From Fusicatenibacter sp. (lineage in GTDB: Bacteria; Bacillota; Clostridia; Lachnospirales; Lachnospiraceae): a DNA stretch of 64,000 bases. The number at the start of each line of letters is the position of its first letter. Positions within the stretch are counted from its first letter, which is position 1. The stretch spans positions 1-64,000 of the forward strand of contig JAGHIA010000051.1 in NCBI GenBank assembly GCA_017887445.1, written 5' to 3'. Below, one piece after another: positions 28,854 to 38,769 of this stretch. Under the pieces are notes generated by a model. That model was given only the letters and a program-made list of their open reading frames with translations. It was not told the DNA's origin and made no database searches. A program made the translations under genes and the position numbers.

Positions 28854-30098
28854 ATGACACTGGAAGAAATCGGGACCCGCGCACGGGAAGCGGAGCCTGT
28901 CATCCGGGTGCTGCCCACAGCAGCGAAAAACAGAGTGTTACATAAGGCAGCAGAGAATCTGAGAAAGCATACCCAGGAGATTCTTAGCGCCAACGAATCG
29001 GATATGGAAAACGGGCGCAGCCGGGGAATGTCCGTGGGACTGCTGGACCGGCTCAAACTCACCAAGGAGAGAGTGGACGGCATGGCGGCCGGCCTGGAAG
29101 CGCTGGAGGACCTGGACGATCCCATCGGAGAGGTGACGGGGATGAAGAAGCGTCCCAACGGTCTTCTGATCGGACAAAAAAGGGTGCCTCTGGGAGTTGT
29201 TGGAATCATCTACGAGGCGCGTCCAAACGTGACGGCGGATGCTTTTGGCCTTTGTTTTAAAACCGGAAACGTGGTGATTTTAAAAGGCGGGAGCGACGCT
29301 CTGGCCTCCAACCGGGCGGTGGTGAAGGTGCTGCAGGACACCCTGGAGGAAGAAGGACTGCCAAGAGACATCCTGCTGATGATCGACGACACCTCCAGAG
29401 AGACGACCAAAGCGTTTATGAAGATGAACCGCTATGTGGATGTGCTGATCCCGAGAGGCGGCGCGGGACTGATCCGCACCGTTGTGGAGAACAGTACCAT
29501 TCCGGTGATCGAGACGGGTACCGGAAACTGTCATATTTTTGTGGATGAGTCGGCGGACGTAGAAATGGCCGCGGCGATCATCCTGAACGCCAAGACCCAG
29601 CGGGTGGGCGTGTGCAACGCCTGCGAATCTCTGGTCATCCACGAGAAGGTCAAAGACCGGCTGCTTCCTGAACTGGCCCGCAGACTGCGGGAAAAGCAGG
29701 TGGAGATCCGCGCCGATGAGCAGTCTCTGCCTTTGATGGAAGGCGCGGTGGCAGCCACGGACGAGGATTGGGGCCGGGAATATCTGGATTATATTATCTC
29801 TGTGAAGACGGTGGCGGGCATCGATGAAGCAATCGCCCACATCAATCGCTACAATACCAAACACTCCGAGGCGATCATCACGGAAAATTACACAAACGCG
29901 CAGCGCTTCCTGGATGAGGTGGACGCCGCGGCGGTGTATGTGAACGCGTCTACGCGGTTTACCGACGGTTTTGAGTTCGGCTACGGCGCGGAGATCGGCA
30001 TCAGCACCCAGAAACTCCATGCGCGGGGACCGATGGGGCTGCTGGCATTGACCACAACAAAATATATTATTTACGGAAATGGACAGATTCGGGAATAA
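28854..30098 (+). CDS. proA: Glutamate-5-semialdehyde dehydrogenase
   Basis: [70 protein letters not shown]. Confidence 0.96.
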   Translation: MTLEEIGTRAREAEPVIRVLPTAAKNRVLHKAAENLRKHTQEILSANESDMENGRSRGMSVGLLDRLKLTKERVDGMAAGLEALEDLDDPIGEVTGMKKRPNGLLIGQKRVPLGVVGIIYEARPNVTADAFGLCFKTGNVVILKGGSDALASNRAVVKVLQDTLEEEGLPRDILLMIDDTSRETTKAFMKMNRYVDVLIPRGGAGLIRTVVENSTIPVIETGTGNCHIFVDESADVEMAAAIILNAKTQRVGVCNACESLVIHEKVKDRLLPELARRLREKQVEIRADEQSLPLMEGAVAATDEDWGREYLDYIISVKTVAGIDEAIAHINRYNTKHSEAIITENYTNAQRFLDEVDAAAVYVNASTRFTDGFEFGYGAEIGISTQKLHARGPMGLLALTTTKYIIYGNGQIRE

Positions 30099-30109
30099 AC
30101 TTTCCGGCA

Positions 30110-30144
30110 GAACCGGCGTGAGGGAAATCACGCCGGTTCTTTTC
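30110..30144 (+). terminator. Terminator of proA
   Basis: AGAACCGGCGTGAGGGAAATCACGCCGGTTCTTTT. Confidence 0.85.
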
Positions 30145-30176
30145 AATACGCCCCTTTCTTCAGGAGTGTTTCATCA

Positions 30177-31028
30177 TCAATCCTGATTTACCGGTACGCA
30201 GATCCTTGTCAGAAACTCTTCTTCCCTTGCCGACAGCTCGTCCAGCACCGCTTCTTTGTACACGAACGTGCCGGCGGTCAATCCCTGCCGGTGTACCCAG
30301 GCCAGCAGAGCGTCGAAGGCGCCTTCCGATTCATAGTAATCTCCCCGCAGGTAGACGGCCGCGTACTGCCCCGCTTTTTTTCGGTGGATCGATTTATCGG
30401 CAGGTATCTGTTCCAGCGGCAGGCGGGTTTTCGTGAAAAAGTACGCGTAGGTGCCGTAATCGCCTTTTTCCAGAGACTCCCATGGCATCATGGCGCCGTA
30501 GGGATAGCCGGAATTTAAGTTGTCGCGGCTGCACTCTCCGATGTGCTCGCAGAGACTTGGAAAAAGCGTGTCGTGATCGTCCGAGTATAGGGGCGCGCTG
30601 AGGATCAGCAGCTCATCCTGCTCCTGGGATTCCAGAAAAACATCGGAGAGACCGGACACATCCTGAAACCGGCGGGCGTGGCGCAGCAGGGAAAGCTTTG
30701 TGTCGATGACGGTGCGGATGTGGGACAGCCGGCGCATCTCCGCGTTCACCTGCTCCATCTGTCCGGTCAGCAGCTGCTCCATGGCGGCGGGACTCAGGTG
30801 GGTGATATATTCTTTGATCTCTTTCAGCGGCATTCCAAGCTCCTTCAGACAGGTGATGGTAAAAAATACGTCGCATTGGTTTTCGCTGTAGTACCGGTAT
30901 CCTTTCTCGTCTGTGCAGGCGGGAGAAAACAGGCCAATCTGGTCGTAGTGGAACAGCGTGCGTTTGTTTGTGCCGCATAGTCTGGCAAAATCTCCGGTTT
31001 TTATGCACGGCGTGCGAAACTTCTGCAT
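30177..31028 (-). CDS. MerR family transcriptional regulator with GyrI-like effector domain
   Basis: KTGDFARLCGTNKRTLFHYDQIGLFSPACTDEKGYRYYSENQ; large C-terminal effector region. Confidence 0.9.
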   Translation of the reverse strand: MQKFRTPCIKTGDFARLCGTNKRTLFHYDQIGLFSPACTDEKGYRYYSENQCDVFFTITCLKELGMPLKEIKEYITHLSPAAMEQLLTGQMEQVNAEMRRLSHIRTVIDTKLSLLRHARRFQDVSGLSDVFLESQEQDELLILSAPLYSDDHDTLFPSLCEHIGECSRDNLNSGYPYGAMMPWESLEKGDYGTYAYFFTKTRLPLEQIPADKSIHRKKAGQYAAVYLRGDYYESEGAFDALLAWVHRQGLTAGTFVYKEAVLDELSAREEEFLTRICVPVNQD

Positions 31029-31048
31029 AATTATACATTTCCTCCTTG

Positions 31049-31069
31049 ACTATACCGTAACGTTATACT
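31049..31069. promoter_or_regulatory. Candidate MerR-type operator
   Basis: ACTATACCGTAACGTTATACT imperfect dyad just upstream of the merR-like gene. Confidence 0.6.
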
Positions 31070-31142
31070 TTATTATAAATGCAGTTCTGCGGAGCCGTCA
31101 ATGAAAAACAGCTCAGCAAAATAAGAAGATAAGGATGAAAAG

Positions 31143-31169
31143 GTAACGATTCAGCCAGCTGAAAGTTAC
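31143..31169. repeat. Family-A palindrome, short
   Basis: GTAACGATTCAGCCAGCTGAAAGTTAC. Confidence 0.7.
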
Positions 31170-31229
31170 CTGAAAAGTTACTGTTTACGGGACACCTGTG
31201 AATAGTAACGATGAAAAAGAGGAAAGGAG

Positions 31230-32444
31230 ATGCAGCGGCTTTCAACGCCGTATGCAAGAATTGCCATGCCAAGATTAAGCGAGCGGGTGGGAACCTTTAC
31301 GGATTCCGTCATCCGCAGAATGACAAGGATCAGCGACGAGTACGGGGCGATCAATCTCTCCCAGGGATTTCCTGATTTTGACCCGCCAAAGGAGATGCTG
31401 GACGCCCTGGCCCGTGTGGCTTATGAGGGGCCCCATCAGTACCCGATCACCTTTGGAGCGGAAAATTTCCGCCAGGCGCTGGCGCGCAAACAGGAGAAAG
31501 CCTTTGGGCGTTCCATCGATCCGGAGACGGAAATCGTCGTTACCTGCGGTGGCACGGAGGCTATGATGTGCGCCATGATGACCATCTGCAATCCCGGGGA
31601 CAAGGTGATGGTCTTTTCGCCGTTTTATGAGAACTACGGCGCCGACGCCATTCTTTCCGGCGCTCAGCCGATCTATATTCCGCTGGTGCCGCCGGATTAT
31701 ACCTTTGACATCCAAAAAATCGAACAGGGATTTCAGGAGGGAGCCAAGGCCATTATCATCTGCAATCCGTCCAACCCCTGCGGCAAGGTGTTTTCCCGGG
31801 AGGAACTGGAGCAGATCGGCGCGCTGGCTTTTCGGTACGACGCGTTTGTGGTGACGGACGAGGTATATGAACATATGGTTTACGCGCCGTATCACCATAC
31901 CTGTATGGCTTCCCTGCCGGGAATGTACGGCCATACGATCACCTGCAACTCCCTGTCGAAAACCTATTCCATTACCGGCTGGCGGCTGGGGTATCTTATC
32001 GGGCCGGCGGATGTGATCGAGGCGGCGAAGAAAGTCCACGATTTCCTGACGGTGGGCGCCGCGTCGCCGCTTCAGGAGGCCGCGGTGACAGGACTGAACT
32101 TCCCGGACTCCTATTACGAAAGTCTTCTGGAAACTTATACGGAAAAAAGAGATTATTTCCTGAAGGGCCTGGACCAGATTGGCCTGAAACACAACGTGCC
32201 CCAGGGAACATATTTTGTGATGATCGATATCCAGGAGTTTCTGGACCTTCCCCGCTTCCAGGGCTGGACGGACATGGAATTCTGCGAGTGGATGATCCGC
32301 AACATCGGCGTGGCGGCCGTGCCTGGTTCCAGCTTCTTTAAGGAGGAGGTCAACCATCTGATCCGCCTGCATTTCGCCCGGAAAAAAGAAACCATTGACG
32401 AGGCCCTGCGCCGCCTGGCAAAGATGAAGGAGCTGACGGCATGA
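31230..32444 (+). CDS. PLP-dependent class I/II aminotransferase (YbdL-like)
   Basis: INLSQGFPDFDPP, CNPSNPCGKVFSREEL, TCNSLSKTYSITGWRLGYLIGP. Confidence 0.92.
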   Translation: MQRLSTPYARIAMPRLSERVGTFTDSVIRRMTRISDEYGAINLSQGFPDFDPPKEMLDALARVAYEGPHQYPITFGAENFRQALARKQEKAFGRSIDPETEIVVTCGGTEAMMCAMMTICNPGDKVMVFSPFYENYGADAILSGAQPIYIPLVPPDYTFDIQKIEQGFQEGAKAIIICNPSNPCGKVFSREELEQIGALAFRYDAFVVTDEVYEHMVYAPYHHTCMASLPGMYGHTITCNSLSKTYSITGWRLGYLIGPADVIEAAKKVHDFLTVGAASPLQEAAVTGLNFPDSYYESLLETYTEKRDYFLKGLDQIGLKHNVPQGTYFVMIDIQEFLDLPRFQGWTDMEFCEWMIRNIGVAAVPGSSFFKEEVNHLIRLHFARKKETIDEALRRLAKMKELTA

Positions 32445-33517
32445 AATCTTATTCCGTATTTTTTGCAAATTATACCATTGGCGAGGACGCTTACGAGATG
32501 GTGCCGCAGGTGTGCGGAAGATTTGGAACCCGCGTACTGCTCATCGGCGGTGAGAAGGCTATGGAGGCGGCGCTCCCTGCACTGAAAGAGGCTGTTCGGG
32601 ACTCAGAGCTGGAGTTTGTGGCTCAGGTGGCCTTCGGCCGCGACTGTACCACCGCGGCCATGTCCCGGTGGGCCGCCTACGCCCGGGAGTGCGGCGCGGA
32701 TATGATCTTTGGCATGGGAGGCGGCAAGGCGCTGGATACGGCCAAGGGCGCGGCGGACCAGGCGGGACTTCCGGTGTTTACGTTCCCCACCATCGCGGCC
32801 ACCTGCGCGGCGACCACCGCACTGTCTGTGGTGTACCGGGAGGATGGAAATTTTGAGCGGTTCGCGTTTTTTGATAAGCCGGCCCGCCACTGTTTTATCA
32901 ATACCCGGGTGATCGCCGACGCGCCGTGGAAGTATCTGCGGGCAGGTATGGGAGATACCATGGGCAAGTTTTTCGAGTGCCATTTTTCCGCCAGAGGCGA
33001 CAGGCTGGACCACAGCTCCGCCCTGGGACGGGAAATCAGCAATCTGTGCTACGGACCGCTTCTGGAGCATGGCGCGGCGGCGCTGCAGGACTGTATGCGC
33101 CACGAGCCGTCCCACGCCCTGGAGCAGGCGGTGCTGGCCAACATTGTCAGCACGGGAATGGTGTCGCTGATGGTGCTGGACGATTATAATTGTGCCATCG
33201 CGCATTCTGTGTACTATGGTCTGGTGCTCCTGCCAGGATTCGAGGAAACGTATCTTCACGGAGACGTGGTGGCCTACGGGGTGCTGGTACAGCTGGCGGT
33301 GGACCATGACTGGGAGAGACTGAAGGAGGCGAAGGAATTCCTCAAATGTCTTGGCATTCCCTCCACGCTGGCACAGATGAAGGTTCCGCTGGACCGGGCC
33401 TGCCTGCAGGAAGTTTTGAAAGAAACGGTGAACGGTCCGGATATGGCCCATATTCCTTACACCGTGACGGAGGATATGATCTTTGAGGCCATGGAAGCCG
33501 TAGAAAAGTTGGGGTGA
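32441..33517 (+). CDS. Iron-containing alcohol dehydrogenase / glycerol dehydrogenase-like (GldA/HcxA-type)
   Basis: GMGGGKALDTAKGAAD, FPTIAATCAATTALSV, metal ligands in GMGDTMGKF / HSVYYGL / LHGDVVAYG. Confidence 0.88.
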   Translation: MKSYSVFFANYTIGEDAYEMVPQVCGRFGTRVLLIGGEKAMEAALPALKEAVRDSELEFVAQVAFGRDCTTAAMSRWAAYARECGADMIFGMGGGKALDTAKGAADQAGLPVFTFPTIAATCAATTALSVVYREDGNFERFAFFDKPARHCFINTRVIADAPWKYLRAGMGDTMGKFFECHFSARGDRLDHSSALGREISNLCYGPLLEHGAAALQDCMRHEPSHALEQAVLANIVSTGMVSLMVLDDYNCAIAHSVYYGLVLLPGFEETYLHGDVVAYGVLVQLAVDHDWERLKEAKEFLKCLGIPSTLAQMKVPLDRACLQEVLKETVNGPDMAHIPYTVTEDMIFEAMEAVEKLG

Positions 33518-33521
33518 GAAA

Positions 33522-34880
33522 ATGGAAAAGAAAAGTGAAGTAACTTATGTGAATAAGAAGAACATGCTGAAGTTTCTGCTGGGCTCCGGATTCGGCGTGC
33601 TGATGTTTCTGGTACCCATCCCCTCCGGCCAGTCGTTTACGACGCTGCTGGACTTTGTGAAAACCTGGATCAGCAGCCTGCTGGGGGGAAGCCTGATTTA
33701 TATTGTGACAATTCTTCTTGTTGTCGCGGCGGTGGTGTCTTTGATCGATTTTATCTTTAAGCCGGAGCTGATCCGGAAGAACAATTACCTGAGAAAAGCG
33801 TTCAGCACAACGCCGCTGTATCTGGTGTCCAAGATTGTCGGCGCTGTGACCGGCGTAATGGTACTGTTTCAGGCAGGGCCGGAGGTGATCATCTCCGCGG
33901 ATACCGGCGGAAGCATTATCAGCCTTTGCGGAACGCTGCTGTGTATCCTTGTGGCGTTTAGTTTCATCATGCCGTTTCTGACAGACTGTGGGATCATGGA
34001 GTTCCTGGGCGTTATCACCCGGCCGGTGGTGCGGCCTTTGTTCCATGTGCCGGGACGGGCGGCGGTGGATCTGATCGCTTCCTGGTTCGGCGCGTCCAAC
34101 GCGGCGGTCATCCTTACCAGAGAGCAGTATATGAAAGGATTTTACACCAAGCGGGAGGCCGGCTACATTATGACCAACTTTTCGCTGGTGTCGGTGCCGT
34201 TTTGTCTGATGGTGGCGGAGACCATCGGCAGGGACGCGGAGTTTCCGGCGTTTTATCTGAGCATCTGTATTGTGGGTGTAGTCCTTGCGGTGATCCTGGT
34301 GCGGATCCCGCCGATCTCCAAAATCCCCGATACCTACCGTGAAGCAGTGGGAAAACAGGTGGCTGAGGATAAGCCGGAGGATAAAAGCGTGATGGCCTAC
34401 GCGCTGGAGGCAAGCTGCAAGCGGGCCAGCGAGTTTCATATCGATACGGTGCTGTCCAACGGCATGGAGGTACTGATGGGCATGATGTTCGATTTGATCC
34501 CCATTGTGGCTTCCTGGGGTGTGATCGCCCTGGCGGTCGCCACTTACACGCCGTTCTTTGACTGGATTTCCTATCCTATGGGACTGTATCTGCAGCTTTT
34601 CGGCGTGCAGGACGCGTTCACTGTGGCTCCGGCTACGCTGGTTGGCTTTGCGGATATGTTCATCCCGGCGCTTCTGATGACGGGAATGGAGCTTACGGCA
34701 AAAACCTCGTTTATTGTCGGAGCCCTGTCTCTGGTGCAGATCATTTATCTGACGGAGGTTGGAACCGTTATCATAAAAAGCGAGGTTCCGCTGGGATTCT
34801 GGAAACTGTTTCTGATCTTTATGGAGAGAACGCTGATCGCGATTCCGCTGCTGACGTTGATGGCGAATATTATCTATTGA
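33522..34880 (+). CDS. YjiH family membrane protein (nucleoside-recognition/Gate domain)
   Basis: Multi-TM; GSGFGVLMFLVPIPSGQSFTTLLDF, DCGIMEFLGVITRPVVRPLFHVPGRAAVD. Confidence 0.85.
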   Translation: MEKKSEVTYVNKKNMLKFLLGSGFGVLMFLVPIPSGQSFTTLLDFVKTWISSLLGGSLIYIVTILLVVAAVVSLIDFIFKPELIRKNNYLRKAFSTTPLYLVSKIVGAVTGVMVLFQAGPEVIISADTGGSIISLCGTLLCILVAFSFIMPFLTDCGIMEFLGVITRPVVRPLFHVPGRAAVDLIASWFGASNAAVILTREQYMKGFYTKREAGYIMTNFSLVSVPFCLMVAETIGRDAEFPAFYLSICIVGVVLAVILVRIPPISKIPDTYREAVGKQVAEDKPEDKSVMAYALEASCKRASEFHIDTVLSNGMEVLMGMMFDLIPIVASWGVIALAVATYTPFFDWISYPMGLYLQLFGVQDAFTVAPATLVGFADMFIPALLMTGMELTAKTSFIVGALSLVQIIYLTEVGTVIIKSEVPLGFWKLFLIFMERTLIAIPLLTLMANIIY

Positions 34881-34962
34881 CGCTGTTATAGCCGCCGGTA
34901 CTGTCTGCAGTGGTGTGCGGATGTTGCCGGTTTATAAAAGTTTCCGGGTTTCAATGGAAGGA

Positions 34963-35011
34963 AGTGGAAATCACATGCGGGATTTTTCCTCATGTGATTT
35001 CCACTTTTTTG
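34963..35011 (+). terminator. Terminator downstream of yjiH-like gene
   Basis: AGTGGAAATCACATGCGGGATTTTTCCTCATGTGATTTCCACTTTTTT. Confidence 0.85.
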
Positions 35012-35043
35012 TGACCATCCAATCTGTCGTTACCTGTAGATAG

Positions 35044-36765
35044 TTATTCCATATATCCACCCTTCATCGGCGAAACCGCCTGATCGGCAAACTGCTTCAG
35101 CGCGCCGTGGGTGTAGCGGCTTTTCCTTGGTTTCCAGGCAGCTTTTCGCCTGGCGAGGATTTCTTCTATAGTTTCTTCGTTTTTCCTTTGTCCCTGAACG
35201 CCAACGATCCGCAGGATCCGTCCGGGAATGTCGATCTCAATAAGGTCGTCTTCCTCCACCAGCGCGATAGGTCCGCCCTCGGCGGCTTCCGGTGAGATAT
35301 GGCCGATGGCCGGTCCTTTGGAAGCGCCGGAGAAACGCCCGTCGGTGAGGAGGGCGATGGAGGCGCCCAGTTCCGCGTCGGAGGCAATGGCCTCCGTGGT
35401 GTAGAACATTTCCGGCATACCGCTTCCCTTGGGACCTTCGTAGCGGATGATCACCGCGTCTCCCGGCCGGATCTCATGGGTCAGGACAGCGCGGATAGCG
35501 TCCTCCTCGCAGTCGAAGGGTTTCGCCCGAAGAACCGCCTGGAACATTTCTTTCGGAACCACCGTGTGTTTTACCACAGCGCCGTCCGGCGCGAGATTTC
35601 CCTTTAAGATGGCAATGCTCCCGTCGGTTCCAAAGGGCTGGTCGAAGGGGCGGATCACATCCTCGCGTTTCAGTCCCCAGGGTTCCAGGTATTTCTCACA
35701 TTTCTCGTAGAAGCCGTTCTTTTTCAGGTCTTCCAGATTCTCTCCCAGAGTTTTTCCCGTGACGGTCATTACATCCAGGTGAAGCATATCTTTGATCTCT
35801 TCCATGATGGTTGGAACGCCGCCTGCATAGTAGAAAAACTGTGCCGGCCATTTGCCCGCCGGGCGGATGTTGAGCAGATAATGGGCGCCCCGGTGGAGCC
35901 GGTCAAAGGTGTCCGCATCCAGATCGAAGCCAAATTCTCTGGCGATGGCAGGGATGTGCAGAAGAGAATTGGTGGAGCCGGAGATTGCCGCGTGGACCAT
36001 GATCGCGTTCTCGAAGGACTCCATGGTCACGATCTTTCGCGGTGTCAGATCGTTGGCCGCCAGCCAGACCGCCTGTTTTCCCGCCTCCCTGGCGGCAGCG
36101 CGCAGGTCGGGACTTGTGGCAGGCATCAGAGCGGAGCCGGGCAGCATCAGTCCCAGGGCCTCCGCCATGATCTGCATGGTGGAAGCTGTGCCCATAAAGG
36201 AGCAGGCTCCGCAGGAGGGACAGGCGTTCTGTTTGTAAAAATCCATCTGTTCTTTTGAGATTTCTCCCCGCTCGTACATGGCGCTGTACATGCCGATCTG
36301 CTCCAGGGTCAGCAGATCCGGCCCTGCGTCCATCACACCGCCGGTGACGACGATGGACGGGATATCGATGCGTCCCACCGCCATCAGATGGGCCGGCATA
36401 CTCTTGTCGCAGCTGGCGATAAACACGCCGCCGTCAAAGGGTGTAGCGTTGGCGTGGATCTCGATCATATTGGCCATCATATCCCGGGAGGGGAGAGAGT
36501 AGTTGATCCCGTCGTGGCCCTGGGCCTCCCCGTCGCAGATGTCTGTACAGAAATACCGCGCTCCGTGGCCGCCCGCCTCGGCGACGCCCTTTCGCGCTTC
36601 TTCCACCAGTTCCAGCAGGTGGCCGCTGCCCGGATGACTGTCGCCAAAGGAACTTTCTATCAGGATCTGCGGTTTTGAAAGATCCTCCGGCTTCCATCCG
36701 GTTCCCAGCCGAAGCGGATCCAGCTCCGGCGCGATTTCCCTAAGTTTCTGACTTCTCAGCTCCAT
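35044..36765 (-). CDS. IlvD/Edd family dehydratase
   Basis: ASCDKSMPAHLMA, NACPSCGACSFMGTASTMQ, TDGRFSGASKGPAIGHISPEAAEGGPIALV; start at MELRSQKL. Confidence 0.92.
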   Translation of the reverse strand: MELRSQKLREIAPELDPLRLGTGWKPEDLSKPQILIESSFGDSHPGSGHLLELVEEARKGVAEAGGHGARYFCTDICDGEAQGHDGINYSLPSRDMMANMIEIHANATPFDGGVFIASCDKSMPAHLMAVGRIDIPSIVVTGGVMDAGPDLLTLEQIGMYSAMYERGEISKEQMDFYKQNACPSCGACSFMGTASTMQIMAEALGLMLPGSALMPATSPDLRAAAREAGKQAVWLAANDLTPRKIVTMESFENAIMVHAAISGSTNSLLHIPAIAREFGFDLDADTFDRLHRGAHYLLNIRPAGKWPAQFFYYAGGVPTIMEEIKDMLHLDVMTVTGKTLGENLEDLKKNGFYEKCEKYLEPWGLKREDVIRPFDQPFGTDGSIAILKGNLAPDGAVVKHTVVPKEMFQAVLRAKPFDCEEDAIRAVLTHEIRPGDAVIIRYEGPKGSGMPEMFYTTEAIASDAELGASIALLTDGRFSGASKGPAIGHISPEAAEGGPIALVEEDDLIEIDIPGRILRIVGVQGQRKNEETIEEILARRKAAWKPRKSRYTHGALKQFADQAVSPMKGGYME

Positions 36766-36789
36766 ACATTCTTCTCCTTTGTTTTTGGC

Positions 36790-36885
36790 GAATACATCTG
36801 ATGAGTTTTTGCAGGTATCCCTTGAAATAAGGGCTGCTCTGCAGAGTATTCGCCTGAATTTATAAAATACATCTGATGTAAATAC
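36790..36885 (-). promoter_or_regulatory. Candidate repressor operators upstream of ilvD-like gene
   Basis: ATACATCTGATGA and ATACATCTGATGTA (ACATC-T-GATGT dyad) flank the promoter region; a FadR/GntR gene is nearby. Confidence 0.45.
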
Positions 36886-36941
36886 CATATACCGTTTCAT
36901 GGGAAAAATCAATCCCTATATAGGAAATCTGCATGATTTCG

Positions 36942-37076
36942 GTAACAGTTCAGCCAGGTCTGTGCATTTACTGCACAGACCGTATGAAAACCTAGTGCCT
37001 GCGGGCATCCGGCTCATCGCAAAGCGATTTTCAATGGCCGGATGCAGTAACCGTTCAGCTGGCTGAACGGTTACTG
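36942..37076 (+). repeat. Family-A type II element, full length
   Basis: GTAACAGTTCAGCCAGGTCTGTGCATTTACTGCACAGACC...CATCCGGC...GCCGGATGCAGTAACCGTTCAGCTGGCTGAACGGTTACTG; inverted copy at 51660-51793. Confidence 0.9.
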
Positions 37077-37225
37077 ATTTCGGCAGGATCGCAGGTTGTG
37101 CGGAACGCGGGAATGAAGTATAATAAACCTGTTGCATCTGACTTCCATTTTCCAACACGCCACGGCGAATCGCAGAGAGTGTGTCGGAAAGCGCCCCGGA
37201 AATTCATGAGGAGAGAACTTATATT

Positions 37226-37924
37226 ATGAGAAAGATCATTGGGATCATGCCCCTTTACGACGATGAAAAAGAAAGCTACTGGATGCTGCCGGGATACATG
37301 AAAATGCTGGAAGCGGAACATGCGCTTCCGCTCATGCTGCCGCTTACGGACCAGCCGGACGAACTGGATGGATTTCTCCGGATCTGCGGCGGATTTCTGC
37401 TGACAGGCGGCCACGATGTCTCGCCTGCCGTCTATCAGGCGGACAGAAAACCCTGGTGCGGCGCCTGCTGTGAAACACGGGACAAGATGGAAACGTACAT
37501 ACTGAAAAAAGCGGTGGAGCAGGATCTGCCTGTGCTGGGAATCTGCAGAGGCCTCCAGTTTATGAACGCCTGCTTCGGAGGCACCCTGTATCAGGATCTG
37601 GACAAGGAACACGAAAGCAGCATAAACCACCACATGAAGCCGCCGTACAACAGAACCGCCCATCAGGTCACCATACAGAAAGGAACGCTGCTGTCCGATC
37701 TCCTGAACAAAAACCAGATCGGAGTCAACAGCTATCACCATCAGGCTATAAAAAACCTGTCGCCGTCCTTTGAAGCCATGGCAGTATCTGAAGACGGCCT
37801 GACAGAAGGGATCTATATGCCTTCCCGCAAATTCATCGCAGGCGTTCAGTGGCATCCGGAATTTTCCTATGAAAACGATGAAAACAGCAGAAAGATCGTC
37901 CGGTCTTTTGTGGATTCCATTTGA
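37226..37924 (+). CDS. Gamma-glutamyl-gamma-aminobutyrate hydrolase family (peptidase C26)
   Basis: LPVLGICRGLQFMNACFGGTLYQDL nucleophile elbow; GVQWHPEF. Confidence 0.92.
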   Translation: MRKIIGIMPLYDDEKESYWMLPGYMKMLEAEHALPLMLPLTDQPDELDGFLRICGGFLLTGGHDVSPAVYQADRKPWCGACCETRDKMETYILKKAVEQDLPVLGICRGLQFMNACFGGTLYQDLDKEHESSINHHMKPPYNRTAHQVTIQKGTLLSDLLNKNQIGVNSYHHQAIKNLSPSFEAMAVSEDGLTEGIYMPSRKFIAGVQWHPEFSYENDENSRKIVRSFVDSI

Positions 37925-37941
37925 CAACCATATAAATACGG

Positions 37942-37994
37942 CCCACAAACTGTGACGCACATCTTGCAGAAAGCAATGTTCAAACATGCTCCAG
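37942..37994 (+). repeat. Family-B 53-bp intergenic repeat, copy 2
   Basis: CCCACAAACTGTGACGCACATCTTGCAGAAAGCAATGTTCAAACATGCTCCAG. Confidence 0.85.
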
Positions 37995-38017
37995 CACAGA
38001 AAGCAGGTAAACACACG

Positions 38018-38704
38018 ATGACAACACCAAATGAGAGAAACCTGTCGGAAAGAATCTCCGACGATATTATAAACTACATTCTGAAAGAACAACTGAATCC
38101 CGGCGACCGCCTTCCCAACGAGTCCATCCTGGCAGAAAAACTGGGCGTTGGCCGAAGCTCCATTCGAGAGGCCGTCAAACTTCTGGCCTCCCGCAACATC
38201 GTAACCGTCCGCCAGGGTTCCGGAACCTATGTCTCTTCCAACCCAGGCATAGTCAAAGACCCTCTGGGCTTCACCTTCATCGGCGACAAAAACAAACTGG
38301 CCGCAGACCTGCTGGAGATCCGCTTCCTTCTGGAGCCAGCCATCGCCGCCCGCGCCGCCGCCAACGCCACAGAAGAAGAAATCCGCCAGATCAACCGCCT
38401 GTGCAGCGAAACCGAACAACTGCTGCGGGAAGGAAAAGACCACACAGCCAAAGACATCGAATTCCACACAGCCATCGGCACAAGCAGCAAAAACCTGGCG
38501 GTTCCGCGGCTGATGCCCGTCATCACCTTCGCCGTCCCCCTGTTCATCGACCTGACCAAAAACGTCCTTCGCCAGGAAACCATCGACACCCACCGGGAGA
38601 TCGCCGAAGCCATAGCCGCCCACGACCCCACCCGCGCCCACGACGCCATGTACCTCCACCTGATCCACAACCGCCGTCTCATCACCGCACAAACACAACA
38701 ATAG
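38018..38704 (+). CDS. FadR/GntR family transcriptional regulator (FCD domain)
   Basis: LNPGDRLPNESILAEKLGVGRSSIREAVKLLASRNIVTVRQGSGTYVSS. Confidence 0.93.
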   Translation: MTTPNERNLSERISDDIINYILKEQLNPGDRLPNESILAEKLGVGRSSIREAVKLLASRNIVTVRQGSGTYVSSNPGIVKDPLGFTFIGDKNKLAADLLEIRFLLEPAIAARAAANATEEEIRQINRLCSETEQLLREGKDHTAKDIEFHTAIGTSSKNLAVPRLMPVITFAVPLFIDLTKNVLRQETIDTHREIAEAIAAHDPTRAHDAMYLHLIHNRRLITAQTQQ

Positions 38705-38711
38705 TTGTTCG

Positions 38712-38740
38712 GTAGCAGTTCAGCTTTGCTGAACTATAAC
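38712..38740. repeat. Family-A palindrome, short
   Basis: GTAGCAGTTCAGCTTTGCTGAACTATAAC. Confidence 0.65.
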
Positions 38741-38769
38741 ACGTTCCTCATCCCCACGCCGCCACAACC

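Noticed and set aside
37055-38701. 548-aa minus-strand ORF across C26 peptidase and FadR genes
   Set aside because: Spans two well-supported + strand genes and an intergenic repeat; no motif support.
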